Assembly (NCBI RefSeq): GCF_001584185.1
Contig: NZ_CP013234.1
Coordinates: forward strand, 1,612,001 to 1,676,000
DNA from: Collimonas pratensis
Lineage (GTDB): Bacteria; Pseudomonadota; Gammaproteobacteria; Burkholderiales; Burkholderiaceae_D
Reading direction: 5' to 3'
Length of the DNA: 64,000 bases
In this document: piece by piece, positions 10,421 through 19,419 of the stretch
Layout of the letters: each line of letters begins with the position of its first letter
Numbering within the stretch: the first letter of the stretch is position 1
Position numbers and translations under genes: made by a program
The notes under the pieces: generated by a model
Told to the model about the DNA's origin: nothing
What the model saw: only the letters and a program-made list of their open reading frames with translations
Database searches by the model: none

Positions 10421-10506
10421 GTAGGGTGGGCACCTGTGCCCACGCAGCGCCGAATGGAATGCCGCCAATAGAGAATTCACGCGTGGGCACGATGTGCCCA
10501 CCCTAC
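10421..10506. repeat. 86-bp inverted-repeat element (GTAGGGTGGGCA ends)
   Basis: The ends GTAGGGTGGGCA and TGCCCACCCTAC are perfect inverted repeats, and inside them GTGCCCACGC faces GCGTGGGCAC, so the whole 86 bases fold on themselves around a short middle with GAATTC. It lies between the divergent argA and 10548 genes, upstream of both. No coding capacity. It has the look of a dispersed miniature palindromic element. Confidence 0.7.
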
Positions 10507-10547
10507 GCGCAGGCCCGAAATACCGTCCGCAATGCGATAATCCGGCC

Positions 10548-11051
10548 ATGATAAATACGATTACAGTGGAATTCGAGCCCGCCGATGTGCAACAGCTGCT
10601 ACAGCACGCCGAAGCGGCGAGCGAGCATCTGCCTTGCATGGGTGACCAGTTTGTCGCCAAATACTACGACGGCGGTAAAGTGATCACCAAGAATGACTGG
10701 CCGGACGTCAGCCAGCTCGACCTGGCCAGGATCCCGCCAGCCCTGTTCATGGTCAACGATTCATTTCTCATGAGCAATGGTATCGCCGCTGAGCAAGCGC
10801 TAGCCTGTGTCTACAAGAATGGTCACATCGCATCCGAGCAACAGAACGAAAGCGACGCCTTTGCCCTCGGTTCGGAGGAATTGCCGACCGTGACCAGGAT
10901 TCTGGCCAGGGATTTTGCCGGCATAGAGACTGCCCAGAAGGTGAGGATCACCTTCCTGCATGACCCGCGCAAGGGGCCGGTGGTCACCTTGGAACTGGTG
11001 AATCCGGCAAATGAGGCGCCGGATATCCGGATCGTCAATCGCCGTCCGTAG
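10548..11051 (+). CDS. Hypothetical protein, soluble, 167 residues
   Basis: Not recognised. The chosen start gives MINTITVEFEPADVQQLL; there is no clear Shine-Dalgarno, but the upstream part of the frame overlaps the repeat element and is unlikely to be coding. The product is acidic, without signal peptide or membrane segment, and opens with a helix rich in Gln, Ala and Glu (LLQHAEAASEHLPC). A central stretch, LARIPPALFMVNDSFLMSNGI, has a strand-turn pattern like small regulatory or toxin-neighbour proteins, but I cannot assign a family. It is divergent from argA and convergent with the cusF-like gene. Codon use matches the neighbours, so it is probably a real gene. Confidence 0.65.
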   Translation: MINTITVEFEPADVQQLLQHAEAASEHLPCMGDQFVAKYYDGGKVITKNDWPDVSQLDLARIPPALFMVNDSFLMSNGIAAEQALACVYKNGHIASEQQNESDAFALGSEELPTVTRILARDFAGIETAQKVRITFLHDPRKGPVVTLELVNPANEAPDIRIVNRRP

Positions 11052-11066
11052 GGCAGCAATCCTGGC

Positions 11067-11414
11067 TCATTCCGCCGCCAGCTCCAGGCTGACGATGGTC
11101 AATGCACCATCCACTTTATCGACCGCGAATTTCACCTTGTCGCCCACTTTGAACTGCTCCAGCATGGCCGGATCCCCGGCCTTGAACAGCATCGTCATGG
11201 CGGGCATGCCGAAGTTGGGGATTTCATCGTGCTTGAGGGTGATCTTGCCGGTGGCCGTATCGACCTTGCGGATTTCGCCTGCGACCATGGGCAGGGCGGT
11301 TTCGTCGGCGGGCGTGGTCTGCACTTCGCTGGTCTCGGCCGCGCTTGCCATGCTGCTCAGGGGGATGCCGACGATCAGGGTCGTGAGAATAACGAATATT
11401 TGCAGGTATTGCAT
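11067..11414 (-). CDS. CusF-like periplasmic copper-binding protein
   Basis: Small periplasmic metallochaperone-like protein, 115 residues, that would bind Cu(I) or Ag(I). Start at ATG 11414, with AAAGGA eight bases upstream; the frame is open further back to 11453 without an RBS. A signal peptide (MQYLQIFVILTT to ASA-AET) is followed by an OB-fold domain with the CusF pattern GEIRKVDTATGKITLKHDEI and MPAMTM. The His and the two Met ligands are present, but the position of the Trp that caps copper in E. coli CusF appears to be Met (FGMPAMTM in place of xNWPEMTM). Last gene of the minus-strand copper cluster, 229 bases after the cupredoxin, so it may have its own promoter. Confidence 0.88.
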   Translation of the reverse strand: MQYLQIFVILTTLIVGIPLSSMASAAETSEVQTTPADETALPMVAGEIRKVDTATGKITLKHDEIPNFGMPAMTMLFKAGDPAMLEQFKVGDKVKFAVDKVDGALTIVSLELAAE

Positions 11415-11643
11415 GGTCTTGATCCTTTCAAACTGAAGTGCGGGTATGTTCAATTTGGCATGTTGACATCATCGATGCCGGGGATGGCTGAGAATACTCT
11501 GGCTATGTGGAGCTATATGCGGGCGCCCGGACGCTTATCAAGCGCCGCTTCAGATGCCGATATTCCGCGACCGCACACAAAAAGTACCGGCTTTTTACAG
11601 CTCGTTACTAAATATTAAAATGCCATCTTTCTGGAATTCCCGC

Positions 11644-12135
11644 TCAGTTGGCCGCGGCTTTGGCGGGGTCGGCGATGATTTTCCCAACCATGCCGGCTTC
11701 GTAGTGTCCCGGCTCCAGGCAGGCAAAATCCACCGTGCCGGCATGGTCGAACTGCCACACCAGTTCGTCATTCTTGCCGGGTTCGACCGTTACCTGATTG
11801 GGATCGTCGTGTTCCATTTCCGGCATCTTGCGCATCAGCGCCGCATGCTCCGCCAACTGCGCGGCGCTGCCGATCACCATTTCATGCTTCAGCTTGCCGC
11901 TGTTGCTGACCAGGAAACGTACGGTCTCGCCCTGCTTGACATGGATGTTGGCAGGCGTGAAGCGCATGTTGTCGCCCATGTCGATCTTGACGGTGCGCGT
12001 GACATCGACCATCAGGCCGGGCTGTCCGACGGCGGTGCCGCTGTCGGCGTGATGATGGCCGGCGTCGGCATGGGCAGCGCCGGCGATGGCCAGCGTAGCG
12101 GACAACAGCAGGGAAACAGTGCGGGAAGTTTTCAT
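11644..12135 (-). CDS. Cupredoxin-domain copper-binding protein
   Basis: Periplasmic blue-copper-like protein, 163 residues. Start ATG 12135 has AAAGGAG six bases upstream. A signal peptide ends at AHA-DAG and is followed by a His-rich segment (GHHHADSG) that may itself bind metal. The cupredoxin fold spans about residues 45-155: strands MRFTPANIHVKQGETVRF, then a ligand His in KLKHEM, and the C-terminal loop DFACLEPGHYEAGM, which has the Cys-His-Met spacing of a type 1 copper site. It lies 37 bases after the multicopper oxidase gene and probably serves as copper carrier or electron partner to it. Confidence 0.9.
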   Translation of the reverse strand: MKTSRTVSLLLSATLAIAGAAHADAGHHHADSGTAVGQPGLMVDVTRTVKIDMGDNMRFTPANIHVKQGETVRFLVSNSGKLKHEMVIGSAAQLAEHAALMRKMPEMEHDDPNQVTVEPGKNDELVWQFDHAGTVDFACLEPGHYEAGMVGKIIADPAKAAAN

Positions 12136-12172
12136 GGATAGCTCCTTTGATTGGTAGAAATGCAACATTCTA

Positions 12173-13567
12173 TTAATGCTGATGTGCTGCAGGCTTGACG
12201 ACATTGACGACAGTTTCCTTGCTTGAGGGTGAGGCGGCTGGCGCGGCCGGACGGGGTGCGCCAGCGCTCGGCAAGTCGGCCGCCGCGCCTTGCCATTCGT
12301 AGGCGACGCTGCCGGCAGGGGCGCGGTACCAACCGGGATCGCGGTAATCGTTGCGCGCCAGTCCGGCCCGTACCTTGACCACACTGAACATGCCGCCCAT
12401 TTCCAGCGAGCCGTAAGGTCCTTGGCCACCCATCATCGGCAAGGTGTTGTCCGGCAGCGGCATTTCCATCTCGCCCATGGAACCGCCTTTGTCGCCCATC
12501 ACCATGTAGTCCGGGATCAGCTGGCTGATTTTTTTCAGCTCGGATGACTGGTCGACGCCGATCATGGTCGGCACCTCGTGGCCCATGGCGTTCATGGTGT
12601 GGTGCGACTTGTGGCAATGCAGGGCCCAGTCGCCCGGCTCGCTGGCGTCGAACTCGATGTCGCGCATCTGGCCGACGGCGATGTCGGCGCTCACCTCCGG
12701 CCAGCGTCCCGCCGGCGGGGTCCAGCCGCCGTCGGTGCCGGTCACCACGAATTCATGGCCGTGCAGATGGATCGGATGGTTGGTCATGGTCAGGTTACCG
12801 ATCCGGATGCGGACCCGGTCATGCTGTCGCACCACCAGCGGATCGATGCCGGGAAAGGCGCGGCTGTTCCAGGTCCACAGGTTGAAATCCGTCATTTGAT
12901 TGACGCGCGGGGTGGCGGCGCCGGGTTCGATATCGTAGGCATTCAGCAGGAACACGAAATCGCGGTCGACCCGCATGAACGAAGGGTCTTTCGGATGGGT
13001 GATCCAGAAGCCCATCATGCCCATCGCCATCTGCACCATTTCATCGGCGTGCGGGTGGTACATGAAAGTGCCGGCGCGCCGTGCCGTGAATTCATAGACG
13101 AAGGTCTTGCCGGGCTTGATGCCGGGCTGGGTCAGGCCGGTGACGCCGTCCATGCCGTTCGGCAGGCGCTGGCCGTGCCAGTGCACCGAAGTATGCTCGG
13201 GCAGCTTGTTGGTGACGAAAATCCGCACGCGGTCGCCTTCCACCACTTCGATGGTCGGCCCCGGACTCTGGCCGTTGTAACCCCACAGATTGGCCTTCAT
13301 GCCGGGTGCGATTTCGCGCAGCACCGGCTCTGCCACCAGATGGAATTCCTTGACACCTTTGTTCATGCGCCAGGGCAGCGTCCAGCCGTTCAGGGTGACC
13401 ACCGGTTGATAGGGGCGGCCGCTGGCCGGAGTGAGCGGTGGCTGCGTGCCGGCCCGGGTTTGCGTGACTGCTTCGGGCAGGCTGGCGGCGGCGATGCGGC
13501 TGACAGCGCCGGCGCTGACCGCCAGTGCGGAACCCTGCAAGAAAGCGCGTCTCGAGATATGGCTCAT
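12173..13567 (-). CDS. Multicopper oxidase, Tat-exported
   Basis: Periplasmic oxidase likely to turn Cu(I) into the less toxic Cu(II), or to act in metal tolerance generally; 464 residues. The N-terminus MSHISRRAFLQGSALAVSAG is a twin-arginine signal. Three cupredoxin domains carry the copper motifs in the expected order: HWHGQ (near residue 130), MYHPHADEM (near 170), HPIHLHGHEF (near 270) and HCHKSHHTMNAM (near 325), the last matching HCHxxxHxxxxM with an axial Met for type 1 copper. A low-complexity Ala/Pro tail ends in HQH. The gene starts two bases after the TolC-family gene ends, so the two are surely co-transcribed. Confidence 0.92.
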   Translation of the reverse strand: MSHISRRAFLQGSALAVSAGAVSRIAAASLPEAVTQTRAGTQPPLTPASGRPYQPVVTLNGWTLPWRMNKGVKEFHLVAEPVLREIAPGMKANLWGYNGQSPGPTIEVVEGDRVRIFVTNKLPEHTSVHWHGQRLPNGMDGVTGLTQPGIKPGKTFVYEFTARRAGTFMYHPHADEMVQMAMGMMGFWITHPKDPSFMRVDRDFVFLLNAYDIEPGAATPRVNQMTDFNLWTWNSRAFPGIDPLVVRQHDRVRIRIGNLTMTNHPIHLHGHEFVVTGTDGGWTPPAGRWPEVSADIAVGQMRDIEFDASEPGDWALHCHKSHHTMNAMGHEVPTMIGVDQSSELKKISQLIPDYMVMGDKGGSMGEMEMPLPDNTLPMMGGQGPYGSLEMGGMFSVVKVRAGLARNDYRDPGWYRAPAGSVAYEWQGAAADLPSAGAPRPAAPAASPSSKETVVNVVKPAAHQH

Positions 13568-13569
13568 GC

Positions 13570-14963
13570 TTATTTTCCTTGTGCGGTAGTGCGCGCCGCG
13601 GTTTGCGGCGGCGGATTGAGCGGACCACCCAGCGCCAGCTGCAGGGCGTTGTCCGCCATCCAGAAGTCGCGCTCGGCGTCGATCGCGGCATTCACCGCAT
13701 TGGCTTGTTCGCGCGCATCGCTGAGCAATTCAAAGACACTGGACAGCATGCCGTTGTAACGCAGCAGATATTCCTCCGAGACGCGCTTGCGCAGCGGCAG
13801 CACCTGCTCGCGATAATGGCGCGCCAGGTCATAGGCGCTCTGGTAGCCGGCATACGACACGCGCAACTGCGATTGCGCGTTCAAGGCGGTTTCCGCCAGC
13901 CGGTGCGCGGCTTGCATGTAGATCGCCTCGGATTTGGCGACGCGCGCGCCGCCCAGTCGAACAAGGGGATCTCGATACTCACCTGGTAGCCGGTCTCGCG
14001 CGAGGCGCCCGGTTCGGAGTTATGTAGATAAGCCAGTTCCAGCACGTTGATGAAGCGCGTGGCGCGATTCAGCCCCAGGGTTTGCTGCAAGCCGTCCACT
14101 TCCAGTTTCGCGGCCGCGATGTCAAGCCGCTGGGCCATGGCAAGCTGCTCGCTGTCTTGCAAGGACGGCCTCTGCTTGGGCAGCTCGGGCAGCTGTTGCG
14201 GCAGCGCGAATCCGCTTTGCTCGCCGCTCAGGCCGAGCATACGGATCAATTGCTCCCGTGTCGCCACTGCCAGCTGTCGGGAGCGCGCCAGCTGGGTTAC
14301 TGCGTCGGCGTGAAACGCCTGCTCACGCGCTAGTTCCAGCTGGTTGAAATTGCCGGCTTGCGCCATTTTTTGCGCCAGCGCGCTGCCGGCGGCAGCAGCG
14401 CTTTCGACTTGCTCCTGATAGCGCACGCTTTGGCCGGCGGCGACGCTCTGGTAGTAGGCATCGCGGGTGTCCGCGGCAACCTGCAAGATACGGTTGGCGG
14501 TGTTCAGCTTACTGACCTGGAACTGTTGCGCTTCGATACGGGCAGTGATCGGCAAGGTCAGCAAGTCCATCACCGCCATGGAAAAACTGCGCTCGATCTT
14601 GATGTCGTCGCCGCTGCGCGTGCGGCCGAAGCTGAAGCCGGGATTGGGCAGGCGGCCGGCCTGCACCCAACTGGCTTCGGCGATGCCCAGCGCTTCATAG
14701 TCGGCCTGCAGGCCGCGGTTGTTGAGCAGGGCGATCTCTACCGCAGCGTCGACCGTCAGCGGTTTTTGCAGCAGTTGCTGCACTAGCTGACGGCTGGCGG
14801 CGCGCTCTTCATCGGTGCGCGCACGCGGCGGCGTCTGCCCCAAACCTGGCTTGGCGAGCGCGGCAGTGTCGCCGAAACCCTGGTCAGGGCTCAGGCTGGC
14901 GCAGCCGGCCAGGACGGCCAGCAGCGCGGCAGGCAGCATGCGCCTGCGTAAGAAAATGAACAT
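13570..14963 (-). pseudogene. TolC-family outer-membrane efflux lipoprotein, single frameshift
   Basis: Outer-membrane channel protein of the CusC/OprM type (OEP family). It begins with a lipoprotein signal (LLAVLAGC, Cys 21) and has two long coiled-coil/strand repeats. The first frame (13881-14963) goes wrong after PLFDW; the right continuation, GGARVAKSEAIYMQAAHRL, is in another frame that runs on to 13570. The break is at three Cs on the plus strand, 13952-13954; one more C restores a 464-residue protein of normal length. No RND pump or membrane-fusion partner gene is visible in the window, so the channel either works with a pump coded elsewhere or has a separate role. Followed two bases later by the multicopper oxidase. 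Confidence 0.85.
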
Positions 14964-15110
14964 GGCATCCTCGATAAGGCATCAAATGCAGCGCGATGCA
15001 CCGGCGTTGGCGAGCGCGCTTACAGGCGCGGACGACGGCTACGGTTTTTGCATCGGCTGTCTGGCAAGCTTGCCGCTACTGAGCGGCGGCAAGAACCTGG
15101 AATGACGGCG

Positions 15111-15518
15111 TCAGGAGAGGAGAGAAGGGGGGCGTTCAGGGTTTTCCGGCGTGTAGCCGACAAAACCGGACAGCGGGAAAAGGAGAGGGTGAATGACAGG
15201 TAAAGGCTGCACCGCGGCCAGCGGCGCATTGACCGGCAGTACGCCAACGCAGCAGGCGGCGCAGGAACTGCATGAAGTGGACGACTTGTCGTGCGACGCT
15301 GCGTGGCCGGCATCGCCATGCTGGACCTGGCCGGCGTCCTGCGCCTCAGCAGCCATATGCTGATGCGCCATGCCGGCATGATCGGCGACAGCCGCCATCG
15401 TCACTGCAGGTTTTCCCGGGCCGCAGAAAACCATCGCCGCCGCCGCGTACCCCTGCAAGGGGATAGCCAGCGCCAGCAGCAGTATCAACAGGTTCTTCAG
15501 GCGGGTCAGGGAAAACAT
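15111..15518 (-). CDS. Cys- and His-rich DUF2946-like protein of a copper cluster
   Basis: 135 residues with an N-terminal hydrophobic segment (LLILLLALAIPLQGYAAA) that is a signal peptide or membrane anchor. The middle is rich in His and Met (HAGMAHQHM), followed by a cysteine cluster CSSCAACCVG and a hydrophobic C-terminal segment ending in FVGYTPENPERPP. This layout is the one of the short DUF2946-type proteins found beside copper and cobalt resistance genes; their function is not established. The metal-ligand-rich sequence suggests metal binding in the periplasm. It opens the second part of the copper cluster, 147 bases before the TolC-family gene, and a palindromic element sits only 22 bases upstream of its start. 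Confidence 0.75.
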   Translation of the reverse strand: MFSLTRLKNLLILLLALAIPLQGYAAAAMVFCGPGKPAVTMAAVADHAGMAHQHMAAEAQDAGQVQHGDAGHAASHDKSSTSCSSCAACCVGVLPVNAPLAAVQPLPVIHPLLFPLSGFVGYTPENPERPPSLLS

Positions 15519-15540
15519 GGTTCGGATTCTAGCATCGATC

Positions 15541-15717
15541 TAGTGTCCTGGGTCAGAGGTTCGTTGAATAAGAAAAGCGATGAAATCGGCGCCAGGCTAG
15601 GCGGGTGGCCGCCCCGCACAAAACGGAGCAAGGGTGGGTCCCCTTGCGAGTATTTGCAACGACGCATGGTGTCGATTTCATCGCTTTTCTTCAACGAATT
15701 TCTGACTCAGGACACTA
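15541..15717. repeat. 177-bp palindromic element overlapping the 3' end of cueR
   Basis: Long near-perfect inverted arms: TAGTGTCCTGGGTCAGAGGT onward at 15541-15588 faces its complement at 15673-15717, covering about 45 bases each. The 84-base middle has no recognisable gene. The right arm contains the cueR stop codon and its last twelve codons. The left end is 22 bases from the start of the DUF2946-like gene. Confidence 0.8.
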
Positions 15718-16127
15718 TGTTTCGCAAGCCCGTCAAGGATCGGGCACTCCGGCCGCGCATCGCCATGGCAGTGGCAAGCCAGCTGTTCCAACGTGCCCTT
15801 CATCGCCTGCAGCTCCTTGATCTTGTCGTCCAGTTCGGCGATATGCGTCAGCGCCAGCTGCTTGACCTTGCTGCTCGGGCGCGACTGGTCCAGCCAGAGG
15901 CCGATCAGCTCGGCGATCTGCTTCATCGAAAAACCCAGCAGGCGGCCCTGGCGGATGAAGCGCAGCAGGTGCACATCGCGCTCGGCATAAGTGCGGTAGC
16001 CGGAATCGCTGCGGCTGGCGGCCGGGATCAGGCCGATTTCTTCGTAGTGGCGGATCATCTTGGCCGAGACGCCGGAAGCGCTGGCGGCGTCGCCGATATT
16101 CATGGCCTTAGTTGTCATGCTTGTCAT
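15678..16127 (-). CDS. cueR: CueR-type MerR-family copper-responsive regulator
   Basis: DNA-binding activator of copper-tolerance genes, 149 residues. The N-terminal winged helix ([26 protein letters not shown]) is typical of MerR proteins; a long dimerisation helix follows, and the metal-binding loop has [13 protein letters not shown] near residue 128, with the two cysteines that bind Cu(I) in CueR. Start ATG 16127 has AAAGGAG seven bases upstream and overlaps the end of copA by 20 bases, so the two are translationally close. The last twelve residues ([12 protein letters not shown]) are encoded by the arm of the palindromic element at 15541-15717. Its likely targets are the boxes at 18613-18643 and 19420-19450. 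Confidence 0.9.
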   Translation of the reverse strand: MTSMTTKAMNIGDAASASGVSAKMIRHYEEIGLIPAASRSDSGYRTYAERDVHLLRFIRQGRLLGFSMKQIAELIGLWLDQSRPSSKVKQLALTHIAELDDKIKELQAMKGTLEQLACHCHGDARPECPILDGLAKHSVLSQKFVEEKR

Positions 16128-18579
16128 GCGATGTCTCCTTTGTCGGCTGATTGGCGGACAGATGCGCGGCGGGCCGCCAGCGGCGCAGCAGCAGGGCGTT
16201 GCTGACCACGCTGACGCTGCTGAAAGCCATGGCGGCGCCGGCCAGCACTGGATTGAGGTAGCCCAGCGCCGCCAGCGGAATGCCGATCAGGTTGTAGACG
16301 AATGCCCAGAACAGGTTCTGGCGGATCTTGCTGTAAGTGCGGCGCGAGATATCGATGGCGTCCGCCACCAGCCCCGGATCGCCGCGCATCAGCGTGATGC
16401 CGGCCGCCTGCATGGCGACGTCGGTGCCGGTCGCCATGGCGATGCCGACGTCGGCGGCCGCCAGCGCCGGGGCATCGTTGATGCCGTCGCCGACCATCGC
16501 CACCACCGCGCCGCCGGCCTTCAGCACGACTATCGCCTTGGCTTTATCGGCCGGCAGGATTTCCGCATGGATCTCGCTGATGCCGAGCTGGCCGCCGACT
16601 GCATTGGCGCTGCCGCGGTTATCGCCGCTCAGCATGGCGACCCGGATAGCTTGCTGCTGCAGTTGCCGGACCGCGGCCTTGGCAGCGGGTTTGATTTCAT
16701 CGCCAAACGTCAGCAGGCCGTTCACTGTGCGCTGTCCATCCGCTCCGCTCGCTAGCCAGGAAATGGTCCGGCCTTCGGTTTCCAGCCGGCGCGCTTCAGT
16801 GGCCAGCATGGCTGTATCCGCCCCCAGTTCCTGCATCCAGCGGCTGCTGCCCAGGAAGTATTGCATGTCGCCGATGTTGGCCTGCACACCGCGTCCGGCG
16901 ACGGTCTGCACCTTGCTGGCAGCCAGCGCTGGCGCGATGCCGGCCTGGCCGGCGGCGGCGATGACGGCGCGCGCCAGCGGGTGTTCGCTGTTGCGTTGCA
17001 CGGCCGCTGCCAGCGCCAGCAGATCTCTGGCGGCGTCTGTGCCTGGCGCGGCCGGCAGATAGTTGAGCAAGGTAGGATGGCCGACCGTCAGGGTACCGGT
17101 CTTGTCGAAAGCGACGACGCTGATGCGGTGGGCGATTTCCAGCGCCTCCGCATCCTTGATCAGGATGCCGTAGCGTGCAGCGATACCGGTGCCGGCCATG
17201 ATCGCGGTCGGCGTCGCCAGCCCCAGTGCGCAAGGGCAGGCGATCACCAGCACCGCCACGGCATTCAGCAATGCCTGCTGCCAGTCGCCATTGAAGAAAC
17301 CCCAGCCCAGCAAGGTCAGCAAGGCAATCACCAGCACCACCGGCACGAACACCGCGCTGACCTGGTCCACCAGGCGCTGGATCGGCGCCTTGGCGGCTTG
17401 CGCATGCTCCACCATGCGGATGATGCGCGCCAACGTGGTTTCGGCGCCGATGGCGGTCGTCGTGACCAATAACAGGCCGTTGCCGTTGATGGCGCCGGCG
17501 GTAATCCGGTCGCCTACTTGTTTTTCCACAGGCAGGCTTTCGCCGGTCAGCAAGGACTCGTCGACCTGGCTGTGGCCTTCCAGCACCACGCCGTCCGCGG
17601 CGATGCGTTCGCCGGCGCGCACCACCACCACGTCGCCGAGCTGTAGGGCGGCGATGGCGATCTCGCGGTCGACGCTGTTCGCGCCTTGAGTGCGCCGTAC
17701 AGTCGCGCGTTCAGGGCGCAGCGCATTCAGGGCGCGGATGGCGTCGGCGGTCTGGCGCTTGGCGCGGGTTTCCAGCCACTTCCCTAACAGCACCAGGGTG
17801 ATCACCGCTGCCGATGCTTCAAAATACAGGTGGCCCATGGCGGGGGCCGCCAGCAGCAGATACAGCGACAAGCCGTAGGCGGCGCTGGTGCCGAGCGCAA
17901 CCAGCAAATCCATATTGCCGCTGCCCGCCTTCAGCGCGCGCCAGCCGGCCCGGTAGAAACGAGCGCCGAGCCAGAACTGCACCGGCGTCGCCAGCGCCAG
18001 CTGCCACCAGCCGGGCAGGGCGCCGCCGCCAAAGGGCATCAGCAGCATCGGCAGGACTAACGGCAGGGTCAGCAGTCCGGCGGCGGCTACCGGCCACCAG
18101 CTTGGCAATCCAGGTTTGCCCTCACCTGATGCAGGGCTGTCCGCTGCAGACGACGGTAGCGATGCTTCATAGCCGGCGGCATGAACCGCCGCAATCAGGC
18201 TTTCCAGCGGCACAGCGCCGGCGGTGTTCAGGGTAGCTTTTTCGCTGGCCAGGTTGACCGCCACGCTTTGCACGCCCGGCACCTTGTACAAGGCTTTCTC
18301 GACCCGGCTGACGCAGGATGCGCAACTCATGCCGGCGATGTCTAGCGTGACTTCCTGCTGCTTGACCACATAACCGGCTTTTTCCACCGCCGCCACCAGC
18401 GGGCCGATGGCGGTGGCGCTGTCGCCCTGCACGGTGGCCAGTTCGGTCGCCAGGTTGACGCTGACATCCTGCACCCCGGCCACCTTGCGCAAGGCCTTTT
18501 CGACATGCGAGACGCAGGAGGCGCAGCTCATGCCTTCGATTGCTAACTGGAATTCGGTCAATGCCTGGGTGCTGCCCAT
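16108..18579 (-). CDS. copA: Copper-exporting P1B-type ATPase
   Basis: Inner-membrane pump that moves Cu(I) out of the cytoplasm using ATP; 823 residues, full length. Two N-terminal heavy-metal-associated domains each carry GMSCASC (about residues 16-22 and 86-92). Eight membrane segments follow, with the transport-site CPC in VIACPCALG (about 447), the phosphorylated Asp in DKTGTLT (about 491), the HP motif in EHPLARAV and the [10 protein letters not shown] hinge. The cytoplasmic tail ends in a His-containing [10 protein letters not shown]. The promoter at 18613-18643 has the CueR layout. cueR overlaps its 3' end. Confidence 0.96.
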   Translation of the reverse strand: MGSTQALTEFQLAIEGMSCASCVSHVEKALRKVAGVQDVSVNLATELATVQGDSATAIGPLVAAVEKAGYVVKQQEVTLDIAGMSCASCVSRVEKALYKVPGVQSVAVNLASEKATLNTAGAVPLESLIAAVHAAGYEASLPSSAADSPASGEGKPGLPSWWPVAAAGLLTLPLVLPMLLMPFGGGALPGWWQLALATPVQFWLGARFYRAGWRALKAGSGNMDLLVALGTSAAYGLSLYLLLAAPAMGHLYFEASAAVITLVLLGKWLETRAKRQTADAIRALNALRPERATVRRTQGANSVDREIAIAALQLGDVVVVRAGERIAADGVVLEGHSQVDESLLTGESLPVEKQVGDRITAGAINGNGLLLVTTTAIGAETTLARIIRMVEHAQAAKAPIQRLVDQVSAVFVPVVLVIALLTLLGWGFFNGDWQQALLNAVAVLVIACPCALGLATPTAIMAGTGIAARYGILIKDAEALEIAHRISVVAFDKTGTLTVGHPTLLNYLPAAPGTDAARDLLALAAAVQRNSEHPLARAVIAAAGQAGIAPALAASKVQTVAGRGVQANIGDMQYFLGSSRWMQELGADTAMLATEARRLETEGRTISWLASGADGQRTVNGLLTFGDEIKPAAKAAVRQLQQQAIRVAMLSGDNRGSANAVGGQLGISEIHAEILPADKAKAIVVLKAGGAVVAMVGDGINDAPALAAADVGIAMATGTDVAMQAAGITLMRGDPGLVADAIDISRRTYSKIRQNLFWAFVYNLIGIPLAALGYLNPVLAGAAMAFSSVSVVSNALLLRRWRPAAHLSANQPTKETSHDKHDN

Positions 18580-18612
18580 GATGTGCTCTGCTTATGGAGT
18601 GGGGATAGCTTG

Positions 18613-18643
18613 ATGATGGACCTTCCAATGATGGGAAGGTCAA
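18613..18643 (-). promoter_or_regulatory. CueR-type promoter/operator of copA
   Basis: On the minus strand TTGACC (18643-18638) and CATCAT (18618-18613) are 19 bases apart, the over-long spacer of MerR-family promoters. Within it ACCTTCC-N7-GGAAGGT (18620-18640) is a perfect dyad of the CueR operator type. copA starts 33 bases downstream. Confidence 0.85.
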
Positions 18644-18792
18644 GCATAATTTTAACAGCCTGCGCTTTTCGCCGTTTTTTGCGCTGAAAAGCGCTAACGC
18701 TTATACGCGCCGCGCTATATAGCCGAGGGCGTGGGCAGGTTAGGATTCCCGTCCATAACCCCATTCATCCGTTAACTTGTCAGGAACGCATC

Positions 18793-19397
18793 ATGTCCAA
18801 GCCAGCAAATTTCGAGAATTATCATATCCGCAAGTGGTACACCCAGATTGACGACACCCTGGCCAATGAAAACGGCATCCTGGCCGACGGCAAGCCGTTG
18901 CGCAAGATCGTCATCGCCGCCGCCATCCACAATCCTTACGCCGGCCGCTTCAGCGACAACCTGGATCTGATCCTGGCGAACTCTCCTGCGCTGGGCCGCG
19001 AGTTCGGCCGCCGCATCGTCGCCGCGCTGGGCGGGGAAGAGCTGGAAAGCTACGGCAAGGCCTGCATCGTCGGCATCGCCGGCGAATACGAACACGGCAA
19101 CGCCTTCCTGACGCCGGCCATGGTGATGCCGATCCGCGAAGCGATCGGCGGCGGCAAAGCCTGGATCCCGTCAGCCGGCAAGCGCGGCGTGCCTGGCACT
19201 GAGCTGGATATTCCGCTGGCGCACAAGAATGCCTTGTATGTGCCGTCGCACTACGACACGGTCACCAGCCAGTTCTTCGACGCCCGAATGCGGATGAAGT
19301 GGTGGTGGCGTTTGCGGTCGCCACCCGCGGCCGCCTGCATGCGCGCCTGGGCGGTTTGAAAGCCGGTGAAATCGAAGGCAAGAACGGTCTCAACTGA
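18793..19397 (+). pseudogene. Amino-acid-synthesis family protein (DUF1185/AA_synth), single frameshift
   Basis: The product resembles the AA_synth family (about 190-200 residues), whose biochemical role is not settled. The frame from ATG 18793 matches well through HKNALYVPSHYDTVTSQFFDA, then goes off at CCC 19283-19285 and ends at 19359. One extra C restores PNADEVVVAFAVATRG and a C-terminus AGEIEGKNGLN with stop at 19397, giving 201 residues. The N-terminal part is intact and has GKACIVGIAGEYEHGNA, a strongly conserved block. It stands divergent from copA and directly before the CueR-type promoter of the copZ-like gene, but its function is probably unrelated to copper. Confidence 0.82.
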
Positions 19398-19419
19398 TTT
19401 TTGCAGGCCGAATCCAGGC

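Noticed and set aside
15506..15694. 62-codon frame across the 177-bp palindrome
   Set aside because: The frame consists largely of the inverted arms and the product has no domain; an element by-product.
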